Source of the DNA: Rhizobium sp. AAP43
GTDB taxonomy: Bacteria; Pseudomonadota; Alphaproteobacteria; Rhizobiales; Rhizobiaceae
Reading direction: 5' to 3'
Length of the DNA: 64,000 nt
NCBI RefSeq assembly: GCF_001296045.1
Contig: NZ_LJHS01000018.1
Span: 124,001 to 188,000 of the forward strand
Position 1 is the stretch's first letter. Each line of letters starts with the position of its first letter. Position numbers and translations under genes: made by a program. This document shows positions 36,474-45,153 of this stretch, piece by piece. The notes below the pieces were generated by a model that was given only the letters and a program-made list of their open reading frames with translations, had not been told where the DNA came from and searched no databases.

Positions 36474-36584
36474 TGTTGGTCCAGGCGGTTGCCGGACCAG
36501 ACGCATTCGATCAGACATTTCAGGTGGAACGGCTTTACGTGGAAACAGGCTGTACGCCATCCACATTGCCTGTAAGATTCCGCA

Positions 36585-37646
36585 ATGGACCATCATCACG
36601 CCCATCTCTTTCCCGGCGTCCCGCTCGCCCTCGGCTCCGCCGTGCTCTTCGGTGCCTCCGCACCTTTGTCCAAATGGCTGCTCGGCAGCGTCGATCCCTG
36701 GCTTCTGGCGGGCATCCTTTATCTCGGTGCGGGGATCGGGCTGGCGCTCGTCCATTGGGGGCGGCCGCTGATCGGGCTTGAGCGGGTCGAGGCGCCGCTG
36801 TCGCGGTCCGATCTTCCCTGGCTTGCGGCGGTCGTGGCCTTCGGTGGCGTGATGGCACCGCTGTTCCTGATGCTCGGCCTGTCGCTGACGCCAGCCTCCT
36901 CCGCCTCCCTGCTTCTCAATCTCGAGGGGCTGGCCACCATGCTGATCGCCTGGCTGGTGTTTCGCGAAAATGTCGATCGCCGCCTGTTGATCGGCGCTCT
37001 CGCCATTGTGGTCGGCGCGGTCGTGCTGTCATTCGATGGCGGTGGATTGAAGCTTGATCCCGGCGGTCTGTGGATCGCGGCGGCCTGCCTCTGCTGGGGC
37101 ATCGACAACAATCTGACCCGCAAGCTCTCCTCTGCCGATCCCGTACAGATCGCGATGATCAAGGGGCTCGCTGCGGGTGGTACCAACGTGGTGCTGGCGC
37201 TTTTCCTCGGTGCGTCGCTGCCGTCGTTTTTCGTCATCGGCATTGGAGCCATCGTCGGCTTCCTCGGCATCGGCGTCAGCCTTGTCATGTTCATGCTGGG
37301 TCTGCGCCATCTCGGCACCGCGCGCACCGGCGCCTATTTCTCGCTTGCCCCTTTCATCGGCGCCCTGATCGCCGTCATCGGTTTCGGTGAGCCGGTGACC
37401 CTATCGCTCGTCGTCGCAGCACTGCTGATGGGCTTCGGCCTATGGCTGCATCTGTCGGAGCGCCACGAGCATGATCACGTGCATGATCCCATCGAGCACG
37501 ATCATCTCCACAGCCACGACGATCACCACAGCCACGACCATGACGGCCCCGTCACCGAGCCGCATGCACACTGGCACCGCCACGCGCCGCTCCGCCACAA
37601 ACACCCCCATTATCCGGACCTGCATCACCGGCATGGGCATGGGTAA
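36585..37646 (+). CDS. DMT/EamA-family transporter with histidine-rich ends
   Basis: The 353-residue protein has ten predicted membrane helices formed by two EamA repeats (residues ~10-145 and ~160-290). The N-terminus is MDHHHAH and the final ~65 residues contain about two dozen histidines in His-Asp, His-Glu and His-Ser runs. EamA proteins export amino acids, metabolites or unknown solutes. The His tails resemble metal-binding tails of Zn, Ni or Co exporters and could sense or buffer metal. The gene is bracketed by two copies of the same palindromic repeat, suggesting an independent unit. The substrate is unknown. Confidence 0.82.
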   Translation: MDHHHAHLFPGVPLALGSAVLFGASAPLSKWLLGSVDPWLLAGILYLGAGIGLALVHWGRPLIGLERVEAPLSRSDLPWLAAVVAFGGVMAPLFLMLGLSLTPASSASLLLNLEGLATMLIAWLVFRENVDRRLLIGALAIVVGAVVLSFDGGGLKLDPGGLWIAAACLCWGIDNNLTRKLSSADPVQIAMIKGLAAGGTNVVLALFLGASLPSFFVIGIGAIVGFLGIGVSLVMFMLGLRHLGTARTGAYFSLAPFIGALIAVIGFGEPVTLSLVVAALLMGFGLWLHLSERHEHDHVHDPIEHDHLHSHDDHHSHDHDGPVTEPHAHWHRHAPLRHKHPHYPDLHHRHGHG

Positions 37647-37660
37647 CATGAGCCAAACCA

Positions 37661-37747
37661 CCGTCATCCTCGGGCTCGTCCCGAGGATCTGCAGGCGTCG
37701 CAATGATTTCAACGGTAGCGGATGCTCGGGACAAGCCCGAGCATGAC
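37661..37747. repeat. Palindromic repeat family GTCATCCTCGG, copy B
   Basis: Hairpin CCGTCATCCTCGGGCTCGT with the complementary arm CCCGAGGATCTGC, then AACGGTAGCGGATGCTCGGG and CAAGCCCGAGCATGAC. It has the same order and length as copy A and lies between the convergent transporter and fghA genes. Confidence 0.78.
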
Positions 37748-37761
37748 GAGCCCGCCCTTCT

Positions 37762-38595
37762 TCACCCCAACCGCTCCGCATGCCACTTCAGGTGATCCTC
37801 CATGAAGGTCGAAATGAAGTAGTAGGAATGATCGTAGCGCTCATGCATGCGTAGCGTCAGGCCGATATCGGTGCCCTTGACCGCCTCCTCGAACTTCCAA
37901 GGAGCGAGCCCGGTCTCCAGGAAGCTGTCGGCCTTGCCCTGGTCGATCAGGAACTCAGGGAAGCGCGCACCGTCTTCCACCAGCGCGCAGGCGTCATATT
38001 CGCGCCACTTCGCCCGGTCTGGGCCGAGATATTTCTCAAACGCATCCTGCGTCCAGTCCGCCGTCAGCGGATTGACGATCGGCGCAAAGGCCGAGCAGCT
38101 CTTGAAGCGCTCAGGGTTCTTCAGCGCGATCGTCATCGCGCCATGGCCGCCCATGGAATGGCCGAAGATCCCCTGGCGGGTCATGTCGGCGCGGAACTGT
38201 TCGGCAATCAGCGCTGGCAGTTCCTCGGTGATGTAGGAATACATCTGGAAGTGTTCGGCCCAGGGCGCTTCGGTGGCGTTCAGATACATGCCCGCACCCT
38301 TGCCCATCTTCCAGTTGGTAAGTTCGTCCGGCACGTCATTGCCGCGTGGGCTGGTATCTGGGCAGACGACGATCAGGCCGAGTTCGGCGGCCATCCTGCG
38401 ATACTCGCCCTTTTCCATGACATTGGCGTGGGTGCAGGTGAGGCCGGAGAGGTACCAGAGCACGGGCCGCTTTTCTGCAATCGCCTGCGGCGGCACGAAG
38501 ACGGCGAAGGTCATTTCGGTGCCGGTCGTTTCCGACTGATGGGAAAAGACGCCCTGCATGCCGCCGAAGGCGGTGTTCTGGGAGATGATGTTCAT
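37762..38595 (-). CDS. fghA: S-formylglutathione hydrolase
   Basis: The 277-residue esterase-D family hydrolase has the nucleophile Ser147 in FGHSMGGHGA, the family Cys in LTCTHANVMEK and the catalytic His in RYDHSYYFI. It cleaves S-formylglutathione to formate and glutathione, the second step of glutathione-dependent formaldehyde detoxification. The first step enzyme is encoded at 40857-41984 on the same strand, with five unrelated genes between. The protein is full length for the family. Confidence 0.93.
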   Translation of the reverse strand: MNIISQNTAFGGMQGVFSHQSETTGTEMTFAVFVPPQAIAEKRPVLWYLSGLTCTHANVMEKGEYRRMAAELGLIVVCPDTSPRGNDVPDELTNWKMGKGAGMYLNATEAPWAEHFQMYSYITEELPALIAEQFRADMTRQGIFGHSMGGHGAMTIALKNPERFKSCSAFAPIVNPLTADWTQDAFEKYLGPDRAKWREYDACALVEDGARFPEFLIDQGKADSFLETGLAPWKFEEAVKGTDIGLTLRMHERYDHSYYFISTFMEDHLKWHAERLG

Positions 38596-38624
38596 GGGTG
38601 TTGCTTCCTTGTCGTGCGAATGGG

Positions 38625-39272
38625 TCAGCCGGCCAGCGACACCGCCGCATTGACGGCAGCCGCGACCAGCACGGTGTTGAAGAAGAACGAGGTTGTCGCA
38701 TGCACAAGATTGAGCTTGCGCATCGCCGTCGAGGTGATGACGACGTCAGAGGTCTGGGCGGTCATGCCAATGACCAGCGAGAAGTAGAGGAAATCATGGC
38801 CGCAGGGGTTCGGCGTCGCCGGAAACTCCAGCCCGCCGCGCCGTCCGTTCTCATTTGTCCGCGAAGGCCGCCAATAAACATGGGCATAGTGCATCGCCGC
38901 CATGGTGTGGATCGTCAGCCAGCCGAGGACCACGGAGGCGAAAGCCAGCGCCAGCTCTGTGTAACCGCTCTGGCTGTCGGTGCGGTTCAGCGCCAGAAAC
39001 AGCGAGCCGATTGCGGCGACGATCGCCAGCAGGGTCACCGCGAAAATGGCGAAGGCCGGCGCATCGGCGGCGTCCGCATGCTGCCTCAGATAGGAAGGGG
39101 TCAGCCGCCGCATCCTGAGCAGCGACAGGATCAGGTAGAGGAAAAAGAACAGGATGGCTGGCAGTTCGATGATGAGGGCAGGTTGAAACGCTGCCGCAAT
39201 GGGCAGGCTCGCGACCGCCAAGCCACCGGCCAGGGCAAAGGAACGATAGCGGTGGTCGAGCACCGAATTCAT
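38625..39272 (-). CDS. DUF1345-family membrane protein
   Basis: The 215-residue membrane protein has about five helices. The middle contains the conserved DUF1345 stretch with HTMAAMHYAHVYWRP, and the second half has the DFLYFSLVIGMTAQTSDV region. The function of the family is not known. I chose the ATG at 39272 (MNSVLDHRYRSF), since upstream in-frame residues are basic, low-complexity and overlap yaiI. It lies between yaiI and fghA on the same strand. Confidence 0.75.
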   Translation of the reverse strand: MNSVLDHRYRSFALAGGLAVASLPIAAAFQPALIIELPAILFFFLYLILSLLRMRRLTPSYLRQHADAADAPAFAIFAVTLLAIVAAIGSLFLALNRTDSQSGYTELALAFASVVLGWLTIHTMAAMHYAHVYWRPSRTNENGRRGGLEFPATPNPCGHDFLYFSLVIGMTAQTSDVVITSTAMRKLNLVHATTSFFFNTVLVAAAVNAAVSLAG

Positions 39273-39321
39273 CAGGTTTTTCAAAAGCGCTGCGCCTGTG
39301 GTCTTGCCCGGGTGATCAGCC

Positions 39322-39768
39322 CTACTTCTTGATGCGGCGGCAGAGCCTGTCAAGCGTTTCGAGGAAGGCGGAGCGGTCGCGTGGAGAGAAGGCTGCATTG
39401 TAGCCCTTGCTCTCGCCGGTCTCGCGCAGATGCGCCCCGAGATCGCGCATGGCGGTTGCCATGCCGATATTGGCCTTGTCGAAGATCCGTCCCGTCGGGC
39501 CCGTCACCTGGGCACCGGCCGCGACGCAACGCCCGGCCAGTGGCACATCGGCCGTCACAACGATATCGCCTTCGCCACAGCGCTCGGCGATCCAGTCATC
39601 GGCCGCATCGAAGGCGCCGGATACGATGACGTTCTTCACCATCGGATCGCGCGACGGCCTCAAGCCCGAATTCGCCACAAAGGTCACCGGCAGATCGTGC
39701 CGCTCTGCGACTTTCAGGATCTCCGGCTTCACCGGACAGGCATCGGCATCGACATAGATTTCGGGCAT
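39322..39768 (-). CDS. YaiI/YqxD family (DUF188) protein
   Basis: The 148-residue protein begins MPEIYVDADACPVK, the signature of the UPF0178/DUF188 family, which has a PIN-like fold. The later segments VTADVPLA and the C-terminal RDRSAFLETLDRL are also conserved. Members are suspected nucleases but no activity is firmly assigned. The upstream in-frame ATG at 39810 would overlap the parE gene, so the inner ATG is preferred. Confidence 0.82.
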   Translation of the reverse strand: MPEIYVDADACPVKPEILKVAERHDLPVTFVANSGLRPSRDPMVKNVIVSGAFDAADDWIAERCGEGDIVVTADVPLAGRCVAAGAQVTGPTGRIFDKANIGMATAMRDLGAHLRETGESKGYNAAFSPRDRSAFLETLDRLCRRIKK

Positions 39769-39772
39769 TTGA

Positions 39773-40072
39773 TCAGTCGTCAAAGAATCTGCGATAGTCT
39801 CGCGCCGCATGCAGGAGACGGATGAGCTCGATCCCGTCCCCGGTGTCGAGTGGCTGGTAGATAATCAGGTATCGCCGGAAGGGGAATAGCCGCATCGTCG
39901 GATATCTGGGAAATCGTTGGACGCCGAGATGCGGACGTTCCGCCAATACCCAGTATCGCTCTTCCAACTCTGCGACGAAGCTATCGGCTGCGGCCTCATT
40001 GTCCGCTCCGATGAAGGACCAAATGCCGTAAAGATCCTCGACGAAGAGTGGTCTTCGCAGGATCCGCGGCAT
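39773..40072 (-). CDS. parE: ParE-type toxin of a type II toxin-antitoxin system
   Basis: The 99-residue protein has the RelE/ParE fold pattern (LRRPLFVEDLYGIWSFI, then GVQRFPRYP, then FPFRRYLIIYQP and the C-terminal AARDYRRFF). ParE toxins poison DNA gyrase, and RelE relatives cut mRNA; the sequence is closer to ParE in its C-terminal shape. It follows the antitoxin gene by three bases, as expected for a coupled module. The gene appears intact. Confidence 0.8.
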   Translation of the reverse strand: MPRILRRPLFVEDLYGIWSFIGADNEAAADSFVAELEERYWVLAERPHLGVQRFPRYPTMRLFPFRRYLIIYQPLDTGDGIELIRLLHAARDYRRFFDD

Positions 40073-40075
40073 GGG

Positions 40076-40327
40076 TCACCGCCGCTTCCGAAATTCTGTG
40101 ACCAGGTCGTCAGCAGATTCCATCATAACCGGAGGGCCACTTTCCAATCCGAGGGCCGCTTCGCGCTCCAGATCCGTTAGAAACCGCGCAGCCTCCGCCT
40201 CGCGTTGCTCTAGCAGATCAAGGCTGTAGCCGATGACGTCTGTCGTTGAACTGAACCGACCCGATTCCACTAGCCGCTCGACCAAAGCTGCTTGTCTGTC
40301 ATCCAACATAATGCGGTCATGCTTCAT
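40076..40327 (-). CDS. parD: ParD-type antitoxin
   Basis: The 83-residue protein has a short N-terminal ribbon-helix-helix (residues ~2-45, with RFSSTTDVIGYSLDLLEQRE) that binds DNA and represses the operon. A C-terminal acidic tail that wraps the toxin follows. It precedes parE on the same strand. ATG 40327 is used; a GTG one codon upstream is possible. The pair sits in the middle of otherwise metabolic genes. Confidence 0.78.
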   Translation of the reverse strand: MKHDRIMLDDRQAALVERLVESGRFSSTTDVIGYSLDLLEQREAEAARFLTDLEREAALGLESGPPVMMESADDLVTEFRKRR

Positions 40328-40404
40328 CACGTCAACTCCGCGAGACTACGTCAGTCTATCATGATTTCGTATAGCCAGCCATCTAGCGAAACGATCGTGA
40401 AAAC

Positions 40405-40857
40405 CTACCCCCGCCGCAGCATGTCGACATGCGGAATATCATCCTCCAGATATTCCTCCGAGATCACCTCGAAGCCGAGCGACCCATAGAACTTCTGCAG
40501 ATGGCTCTGCGCCGAAATCTCGATCGGCTCACCGGGGTGGCGCTTCTCCACCTCGGCAATTGCCTCGCGCATCAAGGCTTCGCCCAGTCGCTTTCCGCGA
40601 TGATCAGGCGACACCGCGACGCGGCCAATGCGGGGATGATGCTCCGGGATCGGCCGCCAGAGCCTTGCGCAAGCCAGGAGGTCGCGGTCCTGCAGCAGCC
40701 GCAGATGCAGGCAGTCCTTGTCGTTGCCGTCGAGTTCCGGATAGGGGCAATGCTGCTCGACGACGAAGACGTCGACGCGCAGCTTCAGCATCTCGTAGAG
40801 GTCGGTGGCGGAGAACTCGTCGAGCCTCCGCACGTCGACAGTGTAAGGCACTGACAT
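40405..40857 (-). CDS. GNAT-family N-acetyltransferase (ElaA type)
   Basis: The 150-residue protein has the ElaA pattern: KLRVDVFVVEQHCPYPELDG, then the acetyl-CoA loop IGRVAVSPDHRGKRLGEALM and a C-terminal strand with FYGSLGFEVISEEYLEDDIPH. The acceptor substrate is unknown. Its ATG overlaps the stop of the upstream class III alcohol dehydrogenase gene (TGATG), so it is translationally coupled to it. Confidence 0.85.
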   Translation of the reverse strand: MSVPYTVDVRRLDEFSATDLYEMLKLRVDVFVVEQHCPYPELDGNDKDCLHLRLLQDRDLLACARLWRPIPEHHPRIGRVAVSPDHRGKRLGEALMREAIAEVEKRHPGEPIEISAQSHLQKFYGSLGFEVISEEYLEDDIPHVDMLRRG

Positions 40858-41984
40858 CAATAGACCACGACGCCGCGGATCGATTCGCCCTTGTGCATCA
40901 GGTCAAAGCCCTTGTTGATGTCCTCGAGCGGCATGGTGTGGGTGATCATCGGGTCGATCTGGATCTTGCCCTCCATGTACCAGTCGACGATCTTCGGCAC
41001 GTCGGTGCGGCCGCGCGCGCCGCCAAAGGCGGTGCCCATCCAGTTGCGGCCGGTGACCAGCTGGAACGGACGCGTCGAGATCTCCTGGCCGGCACCGGCC
41101 ACGCCGATGATGACGGATTTGCCCCAGCCGCGATGGGAGCTTTCCAGCGCCTGACGCATCACCTTGGTGTTGCCGGTGCAGTCGAAGGTGTAGTCCGCGC
41201 CGCCGATCAGGTCGTTGCCGCGCTTGGTCAGGTTGACGAGATAGGGCACGATGTCGTCGCCGACTTCCTTCGGATTGACGAAATGCGTCATGCCGAATTT
41301 TTCGCCCCAGGCCTTGCGGTCCGGGTTGATGTCGACGCCGATGATCATGTCTGCACCGGCAAGCCGCAGGCCCTGCAGCACGTTCAGACCAATGCCGCCG
41401 AGGCCGAAGACGATCGCCGTCGAGCCGATTTCGACCTTGGCCGTGTTGATCACGGCGCCGATGCCGGTCGTGACACCGCAGCCGATATAGCAGATCTTGT
41501 CGAAGGGCGCGTCGGGGTTGACCTTGGCGACGGCAATCTCGGGCAAAACCGTGAAATTCGAGAAGGTCGAGCAGCCCATGTAGTGGTGGATCTTGTCCTT
41601 GCCGATCGAGAATCGGCTGGTGCCGTCAGGCATCACGCCCTGACCCTGGGTGGCACGGATCGAGGTGCAGAGGTTGGTCTTGCGCGAGGTGCAGGAATAG
41701 CATTCGCGGCATTCCGGCGTATAAAGCGGAATGACATGGTCGCCCTTCTTGACCGAGGTCACGCCAGGGCCGACATCGACCACGATACCAGCACCCTCAT
41801 GCCCGAGGATCGCCGGAAACAGACCTTCCGGATCGGCGCCCGAAAGGGTGAAATCGTCGGTGTGGCAGATGCCGGTCGCCTTGACATCGATCAGCACTTC
41901 GCCCGCGCGCGGGCCTTCCAGCTGTACAGTCATGACCTCGAGCGGCTTGCCAGCCTGAACGGCGACGGCGGCGCGTACATCCAT
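40857..41984 (-). CDS. adhC: S-(hydroxymethyl)glutathione dehydrogenase (class III alcohol dehydrogenase)
   Basis: The 375-residue MDR enzyme oxidises S-hydroxymethylglutathione to S-formylglutathione with NAD+. Catalytic-zinc ligands Cys40 (GICHTDD) and His62 (GHEGAG) are intact, as are the structural-zinc cysteines C92, C95, C98 and C106. The Rossmann motif is FGLGGIGLNV, and GGADYTFDCTGN is typical of class III. It lies upstream of the GNAT gene in the same operon and is linked functionally to fghA at 37762. Other names in use are frmA, flhA and gfd. Confidence 0.95.
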   Translation of the reverse strand: MDVRAAVAVQAGKPLEVMTVQLEGPRAGEVLIDVKATGICHTDDFTLSGADPEGLFPAILGHEGAGIVVDVGPGVTSVKKGDHVIPLYTPECRECYSCTSRKTNLCTSIRATQGQGVMPDGTSRFSIGKDKIHHYMGCSTFSNFTVLPEIAVAKVNPDAPFDKICYIGCGVTTGIGAVINTAKVEIGSTAIVFGLGGIGLNVLQGLRLAGADMIIGVDINPDRKAWGEKFGMTHFVNPKEVGDDIVPYLVNLTKRGNDLIGGADYTFDCTGNTKVMRQALESSHRGWGKSVIIGVAGAGQEISTRPFQLVTGRNWMGTAFGGARGRTDVPKIVDWYMEGKIQIDPMITHTMPLEDINKGFDLMHKGESIRGVVVY

Positions 41985-42108
41985 GATGTGTTCTCCCTTG
42001 AATTTGTCTCTGGCTGCGAGTTTGGCACGCCAATGCGGACGGGCTCAAGAGGGCGCACCCCATTTTGTCAATAGTCTGATTTTTCAGCCGAATCAGGTTG
42101 TGGTCCGA

Positions 42109-42723
42109 TCACGCCTCTATCAGTGGAACGTGGCGGCCGGCATCGCGGTTGAGCATGCCCGACAGGCGCGGATCTTCAAACACTTCGACCATCCGATCAT
42201 AGACGGTAAAACCGGAGCGCTGGTAGAAGGGAAGCGCCGCCGGGTGGTCCAGATGGCAGGTATGCACCCAGAACCGGTCGATCGGTTTCGACCATGCATG
42301 GTCGATCGCGGCATTCATCAGAATACGGCCGGCACCTGAGCCGACCGCAGACGCGTCAACGCCGAAAAAGGCCAGTTCGCACTCGCCGGCCTTGCGGAAG
42401 TCAAGCTCCAGGAGGCCGATGCGCTCGCCATGTCGCATCAGGCCAAAGATCTCGACCGCTGCACTGGTGAGGATAGCCCGCAGGGCTTCGTCTTCCATAG
42501 AAATGCGCGACACCCAGAGCCATTCTTCCCCGACCCGGCGATAGAGCGCGCGGTACTCTTCAGGGTCGGGCGAAGGCCACGGGACAACGGAGAGGTCTGC
42601 CTCGGAAGGAGCCGCACGAAGCGGTGGTTTCTCCCGCATCTCGAGGCATGTCACCACAGTGGCAAGCGTTCCCTGAGGCAGTTTCGAATAGCCGATCGGC
42701 AAGGGCGTATTGACGGTGTCCAT
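42109..42723 (-). CDS. GNAT-family N-acetyltransferase
   Basis: The 204-residue protein has an N-terminal extension with GYSKLPQGTLATVVTCLEM and a GNAT core (residues ~70-185). An acetyl-CoA loop region AVGSGAGRILMNAAIDHAW, the HPAALPFYQRSGF strand and the final YDRMVEV are visible. The substrate is unknown. It lies 125 bases upstream of the adhC gene start on the same strand but is not tightly coupled to it. Confidence 0.8.
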   Translation of the reverse strand: MDTVNTPLPIGYSKLPQGTLATVVTCLEMREKPPLRAAPSEADLSVVPWPSPDPEEYRALYRRVGEEWLWVSRISMEDEALRAILTSAAVEIFGLMRHGERIGLLELDFRKAGECELAFFGVDASAVGSGAGRILMNAAIDHAWSKPIDRFWVHTCHLDHPAALPFYQRSGFTVYDRMVEVFEDPRLSGMLNRDAGRHVPLIEA

Positions 42724-42791
42724 GCCCTTTTGGACCTGTTCCGTCCGCTGAAGTCAAGCGCGCGATTGTGTGTCGATGGGGGCGGCGCCGT

Positions 42792-44063
42792 TCATGGAAA
42801 GAGCAGGCGGCAGGAATAGATCAGGCCATAAATGTGGATCGAAAGCGCCGCATAGTAACCAAAGCCCGTCATCAAACGCTCTGCCGGCGTCATCGGGACA
42901 AGTTCAGCCCGCGGTTTGGCATTTTTCGTCTTGATCAGGCTCAAGAGCGTGAACACGGCAAGCGAGCCGATGAGCATCGTATAGGATAGCCCGAGTCGCC
43001 AGCCCGTCCACAGGATCGCAGCCGTCACGATGAAGCTTGCGACTGCCAAAAGTCGTTCGGTCTCGAAGATCTGTCGCAGGACCTGCCCTCCGTCAAAGCG
43101 ATAGGTCGGCAGGAGATTGAGCAGGTTGAACCCGCCGAGAATCACCAGAAAGACAAGAATTGGCCCATCGGTATCGAAGCCGTGACCAACGCCATCGGCC
43201 GACTGATGTGCTGCAATCAGGATGGGGACCAGAAGTGCCGAAACGCCGGCGCCCATCAATGCGCAGGTCGCCACCTCGAAACGGCTGTGATAGGGGCGCC
43301 CCCCGATGGCGATGCCGCCGAGCAGCGGCACGAAGATCATTCGCGCACTTGGATGACCAAATGTTCGATAGGCGATCATATGGCCAAGCTCGTGCAGGAC
43401 GATCACCAGTGTCAGGAAGATGGAAATCATCAGGCCGGCTTCATTGAGACCGAAGAACGGCCAGAGCATCAGGGTCGACCCGATCATCAGAACAGCCTGC
43501 CACAGGGGATGCTCGAAATGCGCGAGGCTTGAAGAGGCGCGTTCCTCGACATGGTTCTTCAGCGCCGTCATTTCCCGGCGCAGCAGAAACAGACGGAAGA
43601 GGTAAGGCGCAAGCCCGCGATAATCATCGGTAATCTCGAAGGTGACACGTGTATCGAGACCCAGTCGCTCGACCGTTCGGTGCTCACGATAGCCCTTCCA
43701 ATAGGACACATCGAGCGCGCTATCGGCCACAATTCGAAGATCGCAGGAGAAACTTGCCCCGGCGGTCATCGCTGCCCGGTCGACGGCCATAATCCGGCGT
43801 GTCGGCCGGCCATGCCGGTCCGGGTGGCGGTAGGCGAATTCCACGCGATCAGGCGCACCTTCCACAGGCTCGACAGCAATCACGGACGGGTGCCAGGCCG
43901 TCATGTCGCCGGCCGGCCTTGTGATATTCCACACCTCTTCAGCGCGCGCGTTCAGCACCCGCGTTACCCGGATCGACCTTCGACCGAGCGGAGCGGCCAT
44001 CATCAGCCATAACAGACCGAGATTGATGACGAGCAAGAACAGTGCGGCCTGATGCGACGCCAA
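42792..44063 (-). CDS. SRPBCC-domain and M50 metalloprotease fusion
   Basis: The 423-residue protein starts with a membrane helix (residues ~8-24), followed by a SRPBCC/START-like ligand-binding domain (~30-165; VTRVLNARAEEVWNITRPAGD). A multi-pass M50 site-2-protease domain follows (~185-420). The zinc motif is H224-E225-x-x-H228 in LHELGHM, and the third ligand lies in N316-L-L-P319-xxxx-D324-G. The protease half is complete, so it is probably active inside the membrane. The fusion suggests that binding of a hydrophobic ligand gates proteolysis. It is not RseP-like: there is no PDZ domain. Confidence 0.83.
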   Translation of the reverse strand: MASHQAALFLLVINLGLLWLMMAAPLGRRSIRVTRVLNARAEEVWNITRPAGDMTAWHPSVIAVEPVEGAPDRVEFAYRHPDRHGRPTRRIMAVDRAAMTAGASFSCDLRIVADSALDVSYWKGYREHRTVERLGLDTRVTFEITDDYRGLAPYLFRLFLLRREMTALKNHVEERASSSLAHFEHPLWQAVLMIGSTLMLWPFFGLNEAGLMISIFLTLVIVLHELGHMIAYRTFGHPSARMIFVPLLGGIAIGGRPYHSRFEVATCALMGAGVSALLVPILIAAHQSADGVGHGFDTDGPILVFLVILGGFNLLNLLPTYRFDGGQVLRQIFETERLLAVASFIVTAAILWTGWRLGLSYTMLIGSLAVFTLLSLIKTKNAKPRAELVPMTPAERLMTGFGYYAALSIHIYGLIYSCRLLFP

Positions 44064-44170
44064 TTCCGGTCTCCGGTGAAACGCTGATGCTCAAGCAATA
44101 GGTTCAAAACTCTGCCATTTACTGACCTTTATCATTCGACTTTTAAGCAAGACCGAAACTACGCGTGCAT

Positions 44171-44192
44171 CGACAATCACTTTTGATTGTCG
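44171..44192. repeat. Perfect nine-base inverted repeat
   Basis: CGACAATCA-CTTT-TGATTGTCG lies between the M50 gene start and the end of the DMT gene. It has no T run, so it may be a regulator-binding site for the M50 gene or a structural hairpin. Confidence 0.4.
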
Positions 44193-44223
44193 AACCATCA
44201 GCGGATTGAACGACAAGAGCGTT

Positions 44224-45153
44224 TCATGAGCGCTCAACGGCCATTTTTGCGCGCGACTGGCGATGCTCGCGCCACAGGATGAATAGTCCCGATCCGACGA
44301 TGATCAGGATGCCGAGCCACTTCGAGGGCGTCGGAAATTCATCGAACAGCAGATATCCCAGAGCGACAGCCGCAATGATCTCGAAATACTGGAAGGGTGC
44401 CAATACTGATAGCGGCGCCAGCCGAAAGGCGCGCACCACAAGAAGATGGATATGCCCGGAAATTGTCCCGAGCAGCACGAGAAGTGCAAGGCCCAGCAGC
44501 GAGGCGGGCAAGGCAGGCGCGAGGTCGGCATCTCCTGTTACCGTACCCGCGATCAGTGCCGCGGACATGAAGACAGTTCCCCCGATACCCGCCATGGTCT
44601 GCATCGTCATCGGGCTATCGGCCTCACCGATGGCGCGATTGAGGAACATGTAGAGCGCAAAGAGGAATGCACAGGCGATGGGGAGCAGCGCCTTCACTCC
44701 AAAGATCGCATAGCTCGGCTGTATCACGATCATCGCACCGGCAAAGCCGACAGCGATGGCCAACCAACGGCGCCAGCCGACCCGCTCACCGAGGAACAGC
44801 GCCGAAAGTGCCGTCAGGATGAAAGGTTCGACGAAATAGATGGCGAACACGTCTGCCAGCGGCATATATTTCACCGCAACGAAGAACATCAGGCTTGCCG
44901 CACCGTGGATGACGCCACGCAACAGGTTCAGCCATGGCCGCTTCGCCTTGAGCGCTTCGCTTCCATTCAGCCACAGGAGAAGCGGCAACGTCGACAGCAA
45001 CTGGAAGAAGAAACGGTAAAAGGTGATCTGGCCGGGCGACATCGCCTCGAAGGTCGCCATATATTTGGCGATGGCGTCCATCAAAGGCAGCACAAGCATG
45101 CAGCCAGCCATCAGGGCCATGCCGCGAACGGGATCGGAGGCGGAGGATTGCAT
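44224..45153 (-). CDS. DMT/EamA-family transporter
   Basis: The 309-residue protein has about ten membrane helices in two EamA repeats (YRFFFQLLSTLP and LAPFQYFEIIAAVALGYLLF regions). The family exports metabolites or amino acids, and no substrate can be assigned. I chose the ATG at 45153 (MQSSASDP) since upstream codons encode a Cys- and Pro-rich stretch unlike the family. It is divergent from the XRE regulator gene, about 245 bases away. Confidence 0.8.
   Translation of the reverse strand: MQSSASDPVRGMALMAGCMLVLPLMDAIAKYMATFEAMSPGQITFYRFFFQLLSTLPLLLWLNGSEALKAKRPWLNLLRGVIHGAASLMFFVAVKYMPLADVFAIYFVEPFILTALSALFLGERVGWRRWLAIAVGFAGAMIVIQPSYAIFGVKALLPIACAFLFALYMFLNRAIGEADSPMTMQTMAGIGGTVFMSAALIAGTVTGDADLAPALPASLLGLALLVLLGTISGHIHLLVVRAFRLAPLSVLAPFQYFEIIAAVALGYLLFDEFPTPSKWLGILIIVGSGLFILWREHRQSRAKMAVERS

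Noticed and set aside
40560..42074. 504-codon plus-strand ORF
   Set aside because: Shadow of the class III alcohol dehydrogenase and GNAT genes, which have full motifs on the minus strand.
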